This document shows, one piece after another, positions 57,983 to 64,000 of a stretch of 64,000 nucleotides of DNA; position 1 is the first letter of the stretch, and each line of letters begins with the position of its first letter. The DNA lies in assembly GCA_009192285.1 (NCBI GenBank), contig CM018605.1:768767-832766 (forward strand). The letters run 5' to 3'. The DNA comes from Morchella semilibera. Taxonomy: Eukaryota > Ascomycota > Pezizomycetes > Pezizales > Morchellaceae. Made by a program: the position numbers and the translations under genes. Below the pieces are notes generated by a model that saw only the letters and a list, made by a program, of their open reading frames with translations, was not told the DNA's origin and searched no databases.

Positions 57983-58119
57983 CATCAGCAAGCCTTCATT
58001 TGTCTCCTGATGTCTCCTGAGCCTCAGGAGACTCAGAAAATATCCAGGGGTCTCAGGAGACTCTCAGGAGACCTGGGAGACTGTTGGGAGACTCCAGTCA
58101 CAAGTTGTGTTTGCTGATG
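57983..58119 (+). repeat. MITE, CATCAGCAA family, copy 7
   Basis: Full-length copy (CATCAGCAAGCCTTCATTTG to GTGTTTGCTGATG) inserted into the Gag region of the Gypsy element, hence younger than that element. Confidence 0.85.
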
Positions 58120-61100
58120 CCTCGTAGCATTTTTGGAAGCATCCTTCGGAGACCCAGACCCTAGAGCCACAGCCAGAAGGGAGCTCCAAGGCCTCCGTCA
58201 AGGCAAAGGAGACTTCGCGACCTATCTTACTCAATTTCTACGCATTATGGGCCAACTCGATTATAATGAGGAAGCCAAGAAGGACGCCCTAGAAACTAGG
58301 CTATCCGACGACCTCAAAGATGCCATGATTTATCAGCACCACTGAGGAAGGCTTTGATGCCTATGTCAGAAGACTCATGACTATGGATAATAGGATTAGG
58401 GCCAGGAAGGATGCCCACAAAACCAACAGGAACCCGATGGGACAATTTGCCTCCCAACCCGCTTCTCCACATCCATGGCATAAGCCAGGAGGCCTGGCCC
58501 CTATGGATCTTTCTGTCCTTCAGGCTCGCTCTACTATACGCCCCCCGCCAGAGGGAAGATATACGTTCACTAATGGCCGCTGACATACTACTACCGCCGA
58601 AAAAAGATGGAGAATGGAGAATGGCTGCTGCGCCTATTGTGCCGCTCCTGACCATGTCTTCGCCAACTGCTCTCAAGGCAATCGCCCGCGTGCCCCCCCT
58701 CTGGTTATTAGAGGTGCTGCCCTATCCGCCCCCCCCGCTGCCCCAATGGAAGCCCCTGCTCCTATCTCTTCTTCTCCTTCTTCTTCTTCTTCTACGGATA
58801 TAGTGTTGTCTTCTGGTATTTCGGGTTTTCAGTAGTCCCTGGCCAGTATTATGGCCCTCGCCAGGGACCTTCAAAGGAATTTTCTTTATCTGCGTTTTCT
58901 ATTTCTGGGTTTTCAGTTTCGGTTATGGCAGAGGAGGAATTAAATGGAGACCACTTAGTTGTAGCTTGTAACATTGCTCACAATAAGAACTCCATTTCCA
59001 CCTATGCTATGATTGATACTGGGGCCTCGGGATTCGCATTTATTGATGAAACCTTTGCGCGCCATCACCAACTTCCTCTTCTCCCCCTTAAAACTCCTCG
59101 TACTCTTGAGGCGATCGATAGGAGACCTATTGCATCCAGACAAATTACCTCAATATGCCGTGTACCTTTACTTATTGGCTCCCACCAAGAACAAATTCCA
59201 CTCTTCGTCATCCAGCTGGGACAGTACCCCCTAGTTCTTGGTATTCCTCAGTGGCTGCAACATCACGATGCCACTCTTGAATTTCAGAGCAATACGGTGG
59301 CCTTTGACTCAGAGTTCTGTTAGAAGAACTGCAATTTTACGACTACCCCCAATGTTATCTCCGGTATTAAACCCCCAACCTATATGATAGGCCCAGTTCC
59401 CTTCAGTCGTCTCGCCCATCGCAAACAACTACAAATCTGCAGTATAACATTGTATGAGATTGAGAAGGCTCTCCTGTACGCTTCAAAGGATGGATGGAAA
59501 CAAAATATCCCCGAACGCTATCACAACCGATTGGATATGTTTGATGAAGCCTTCGCCCAGGACCTACTGCCTCGACGCCCCTATCATAAGATACCCCTGA
59601 AGGAAGGAAAAGAGCTCCTATTTGGTCCCCTCTATGGTATGTCCAGGGACGAGTTGCTCGCACTAAGGGATTATATTCGGGAAAATCTCTCTAAAGAGTT
59701 TATCTGCGCTAGTTCGTCCCCGGCTGGAGCTCCAGTATTATTTGTCAAAAAAGCTGATGGGTCCCTTCATCTCTGCGTGGATTACCGAGGATTTAATAAG
59801 CTGACGGTTAAGAACCGATATCCATTACCCTTAATTCGAGAAACTTTGGACCGTCTGTCCAAAGCTAAGTAGTATACTAAGTTGGACTTACGACAGGGAT
59901 ACAATCAAATCCGCATGGCCGAAGGGGAGGAGTGGAAGATGGCGTTTAGGACCCGCTACGGTAACCTCGAATACACCGTGATACCATTCGGTCTTACCAA
60001 TGCTCCCGCTACCTTTCAACATTTTATTAACGATTGCCTCCGAGAACATTTAGATCAATTCTGCACTGATATTTGGATGACATCCTTATATATAGCAACT
60101 CCCTCGAGGAACATGAACAACACGTCGAAATTATATTGGGAGTACTACAGGAGAACGGAATTCTGCTGAAACCAGAGAAATGCAAATTTCATACCAAAAG
60201 TACTACCTATCTTGGACTGATTATCGAACCCAACGGTATTCGTATAGATCCTCATAAGGTATCGGCGGTACAAGAATGGACTACTCCTAAGTCGGTTAAG
60301 GATGTGCAAGCCTTTCTGGGCTTTGCCAACTTCTACCGTCGCTTTATTTTCGGATTCTCGAAAATTGCAGCCCCCTTGACTAAACTTATAAAAAAAAATG
60401 TTCCTTTCTTATGGACCCCGGAAGCAGAAATAGCATTTCAATCCTTAAAAGAAGCCTTTACTACCGCCCCCATCTTGATTCATTTCGACCCCGAAAAGCC
60501 AATTACGGTGGAAACAGATGCGTCAGAGTATGTTGTCGGTGGCATACTTTCCCAACATGACGAACAAGGGAAACTACACCCTGTGGCGTTCTTTTCTAAG
60601 AAACATACGCCTGCAGAATGCAACTACGAAATCTATGATAAAGAACTACTGGCGATAATTAGATGTTTCGAGGAACTGAGGCCAGAGTTGGAAGGAGCCA
60701 AACACTCTATTGAGGTTATTTCCGACCACAAAAACCTCGAATACTTTATGTCCACCAAGCAACTCATTAGGAGACAGGTACGATGGGCTGAATATTTATC
60801 GCGCTTTAATTTTATTATCAAATATAGACCGGGAAAGCAGAGTGGGAAGCCGGATGCGTTGACTAGGAGGTCAGGAGATCTCCCTGAAGAAGGGAATGAA
60901 AGATTGTTGCACCACAGTCAGACGGCTTTGAAGAAGGAAAATTTGGATCCTAAGCTAAGTTTGTTAGCGGGTTCTTTAGCAAATGAACCCGCTGAAAAGA
61001 ATGCCTCCCTACAGAAATTATTCGATGAAGGATACCTAGCTGACTCATTCCCACAAAAAATCCTGGATCTACGGCAGAGGGATACAAAACACTGCAAGGA

Positions 61101-62515
61101 GATATCCCTGGCAGAATGCATCGAAGTGGATGGCTGCCTGCTTTATCGTGAAAGTATTTATGTCTCCGACTATGCACCACTGAGGCTGGAGATTTTGAAA
61201 CAATATCATGACGCCCCCTAGGCAGGACACCCTGGCAGAGAAAAAACCTTCGAATTGGTTAGCAGGGATTATTATTGGCCAAATATGTACAATTATATCG
61301 GCCAATATATTCGGAACTGCCATATTTGCTAGCGAAGTAAGCCAACGACACATGGGAAGTTAGGAGTACTTCGACCGCTACCCATACCAGAACAACCCTG
61401 GAGAGAGATTTCTATGGACTTTGTTACGGGTCTATCAGAGAGTGAAGGGTACGATGCTATACTGGTGGTCGTGGATTGGTTAACGAAGATGCGTCACCTT
61501 TTACCCTGCAATACTACTGTCAATGCGGAAGATTTAGCTGATTTATATTTGCAACACGTTTGGAAGCTAAATGGCCTGCCTACATATATTACGTCCGACA
61601 GGAGAACTCAATTTACCGCGAAGTTCTGGAAGTCCCTCTGTAAGCAATTGAAGGTTGAAGCCAGAATGTCAACAGCCTTTCATCCGGAGACAAATGGGCA
61701 AACAGAGAGACTGAATGCCGTGATGGAGGAATACCTTCGAGGGTATGTGTCGTACCAACAGAACGATTGGGTTAAGTGGTTGCCGATGGCAGAATTTGCA
61801 GCAAACAACCAAGTATTAGCCTCTACCAAAGCTACTCCATTCTTTGCCAACTATGGCTACCACCCCCGATTCACGATAGACCTACGAAAATTGGAGAAAA
61901 CTCCACCGAGCCTCGATGCCTACGACTTTGCAGGCAAGATGAAGGAGCTACATGATTATCTACGGACTCAACTTAGGACTGCTCAAGATCAACAAGAGAA
62001 GTCAGTTAATATGAAGCGTACTCCCGCCCCACGCTATGAAGTCGGCGACATGGTGTTTGTTTCAGCAAAGAATATTCGAACTTTACGGAATTCTAGGAAG
62101 CTCGATTGGAAAAGACTGGGACCTTTCCCCGTCCAAGAGGTTGTCTCGCCATATGTTTATCGATTAAATCTACCTGGTTCGATGAAGATGCATCCCGTCT
62201 TCCATGTTTCCCTGTTGGATCTTGCCGCCGTCGACCCTGTACTAGGGCAAATACAACTACCACCCCCGCCCATTATTGTTGATCAGGAGGAGGAATATGA
62301 GGTCGAAGAAGTTTTGGATTCGAGGCATTATGGAAAGCAGGGACTTCAGTACTATGTGAAGTGGACAGGGTATGCTGAACCCACGTGGGAACCTGCCGAT
62401 TACCACCAACAGCCTGAGACTGCCGCCGTTGAGAAATTTCATGAACGCTATCCCGCTAAACCAGGACCAGGGGAAATCAAGGCTCGCAGGAGCTCGCGCT
62501 TGAAGGAAGGGACTA

Positions 62516-62652
62516 CATCAGCAAGACTTCATTTGTCTCCTGATGTCTCCTGAGCCTCATGAGACTCAAAAAAAATCAAGGGGTCTCTGGAGACTCCTAG
62601 GAGACCCAGGAGACTGTTGGGAGACTCTAGTCAGAAGTTGAGTTTGCTGATG
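62516..62652 (+). repeat. MITE, CATCAGCAA family, copy 8
   Basis: Full-length copy with TA on each side (CTA-CATCAG and GATG-TA), inserted at the 3' end of the Gypsy pol region just after the chromodomain. Confidence 0.88.
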
Positions 62653-62655
62653 TAC

Positions 62656-63901
62656 TTTCATGGATACGCTAGGTCCGGGGGGTTGGAATGAGTGGCGGGG
62701 CTAGGATGTCCCGGCGTCTTGGCATTTGTCCTGACAGTTCGGTAGATGATGTACTGTTGGGGTTGTTAGGGTAATGTTAAGCGAGCGCAGGGAGTGCGAG
62801 GTGGAGGCTGTCGTCATTAAGTTCTGGGAGGTTCAATGGCGTAATGGATTGGTAATGTAGAATAGCGGAGATGGTGGGGAGGATTATGGGATGTGGCAGC
62901 GACGGGTTTCTATGAGGTTCTACGAGCAAAAGTGTGAGTCATAGCGGACTAGTGGAGGAGGTATGTTAAATAGCGGGGATAGATATTTTCCTTAGTTCTT
63001 TCTTTCTTTCCTCTCTGTCTCGTCTTCCTGTTATCTCGGTACATCGATTTCCAAGCCATAGCCTCTCGTACTAAATACTTGATCCTATCACGGCGTACTA
63101 CGGACTTCGCGGAGGAGGAGGATACTGGAGAATGGGGTTTCGGGTATAAGGTTTCTTTTGGGTTCTTGGAGTTTCTATGGGTTTCCGTTACACGATGTGA
63201 TGAGTCATGACTGTACAGGGATTAGGAGGGGTATATATATGTTGCTACGGACTTTCCCTTTGTTCTTTTCTTTCTCTTTCTTTTCCTACGTGTTCTTCCT
63301 GTTACCCACCCTACGGTTTAGTTTTGTTTTATCTTGTGCCTTTAGTTCTGAATATACTACGTCATAACCATAGTCTTCGCCAAGACCCTAGCGGGTCTTT
63401 CATAGTATCTTGCCTCGTCCTCGCTCCGCTACGTCCTCGCCTCGCCCCGCCTCGCTTCCCTCATAGTCCATGACCGCAGTTTGTATCGTCTACTGGTATC
63501 TTCGTCTCCACGTCTTCGTCAGAGAGGCCATCTGGACCCTCTGCCCTACAACCCTGCTCCTCGGTTAGGTTCATCCGCCGTCGTCCCTCGTCTTCGCCCT
63601 AGTTCTCGCCTCGGTTGTGTACCTCGGCTCTCTTGTCTGTTGTCTCCTTGTTGCTCCGTAACAGATCCTCAGACGAGGGGAAACTCATAGCATCTCTCAT
63701 CGTTCTCGTTGAGGTCCATCTGGTCCTCACTCTCCCTGCTCTGTGCCCTTGTGCCCTTGCCCTTGCCCTTGCCTTCGCCGGTGCTTGTGCTTGTGCCGGT
63801 GTTGCCTCCGTCTTCGTCAGTCTCCTCGTCCCGAGACTGTACTCCTCAAGATCTTCTGCGTCATCATTGTCATCTTCCTCTTTGCGTCGGGTTACTCCGT
63901 T
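62656..63901 (-). mobile_element. Inverted Ty3/Gypsy LTR pieces (fossil)
   Basis: After about 45 bp of the Gypsy internal 3' end, the sequence switches at about 62708 to LTR sequence in inverse orientation. It then passes through a second LTR-like block in the plus orientation (63090-63640, with TATA-like GAGGGGTATATATATG, matching 31984-32520). It ends with an inverted LTR start (GTCGGGTTACTCCGT, to 63901). Broken and rearranged; at least two LTR copies are involved. Confidence 0.65.
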
Positions 63902-64000
63902 ACCCTAAGACGAGACCATCCTCACTCGACTGGCACAGTCCGAGTTCCTCGCACCATAGTCCACCATGACCTCTCCAGCTACCAATGCATTTGATTATCA

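Larger units (their letters stand above)
57335..62655 (+). mobile_element. Ty3/Gypsy chromovirus internal region (fossil)
   Basis: Domains in order: Gag (from about 57360 to 58830), protease with a DTGAS active-site motif (about 58925-59323), reverse transcriptase (about 59400-60450, with [14 protein letters not shown] and [11 protein letters not shown]), RNase H (about 60480-60860, VETDASEYVVGGILS), integrase (zinc-binding remnant then the core from about 61410, with HPETNGQTERLN) and a C-terminal chromodomain (about 62290-62440, YYVKWTGYAEPTWEP). It is broken, with perhaps half a dozen to ten breaks, yet long stretches are well preserved, so it is moderately young. MITEs are inserted in Gag (57983-58119) and at the 3' end of pol (62516-62652). 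The expected 3' LTR in direct orientation is absent; LTR sequence follows in inverted orientation. Confidence 0.92.

Overview
The window looks like a stretch of a filamentous ascomycete genome. The protein-coding genes have short introns (48 to about 150 nt, GT-AG plus one GC-AG) and encode typical fungal proteins: a vezatin-like protein, Cwf19, Eaf6, a Bub2/Cdc16-type TBC protein, Ogg1, a fungal 7TM receptor-like protein and Rax2. Gene density is low (eight likely host genes in 64 kb), the intergenic spaces are long and rich in inverted repeats, and the right third is a nest of transposable elements. This resembles repeat-rich Pezizomycetes such as truffles. That placement is inference only; no marker gene fixes the species.

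Layout. 1-7 kb: a vezatin-like gene (1111-3396, +) and CWF19 (4429-6792, +). 7-10.5 kb: gene-free, with decayed repeats, a CCCTTATA cluster and an inverted-repeat element. 10.5-13.6 kb: a divergent pair, EAF6 (-) and BUB2/cdc16 (+), sharing an 844-bp low-complexity spacer. 13.6-19.7 kb: gene-free. 19.7-21.75 kb: OGG1 (-) with a long charged tail. 21.75-27.4 kb: gene-free. 27.4-29.4 kb: a 7TM receptor-like gene (+). 31-34.4 kb: fragments of LTR sequence. 37.1-41.1 kb: RAX2 (-). 41-45.7 kb: gene-free, full of fold-back elements. 45.7-46.8 kb: a two-exon gene of unknown function (-). 47-52 kb: an apparently whole pogo-type DNA transposon inserted 5' of the reading frame of an older decayed pogo element, then a decayed piggyBac copy. 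52-64 kb: nested Ty3/Gypsy chromovirus fossils and LTR pieces, sprinkled with copies of a ~135-bp MITE.

For seven of the eight genes I resolved exon by exon splice models whose summed exon lengths are multiples of three and whose joined proteins match known family motifs; the eighth is the unrecognised gene, whose two exons also keep frame. The genes do not form a pathway cluster: they are unlinked housekeeping functions (splicing, chromatin, mitotic exit/septation, base-excision repair, polarity, peroxisome/membrane tethering).

The most interesting signals are: (i) a GC-AG intron in CWF19 with three in-frame tandem acceptors, whose retention would truncate a splicing factor; (ii) a massive excess of the palindrome TACATGTA in non-coding DNA (about 29 copies in the first 46 kb, none in the transposon-rich last 17 kb); (iii) a 17-bp motif, CGAGTGATAYYCCATGA, recurring at nine places in both orientations; and (iv) several nested MITE families with visible TA duplications. 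I found no convincing tRNA, rRNA or CRISPR feature.
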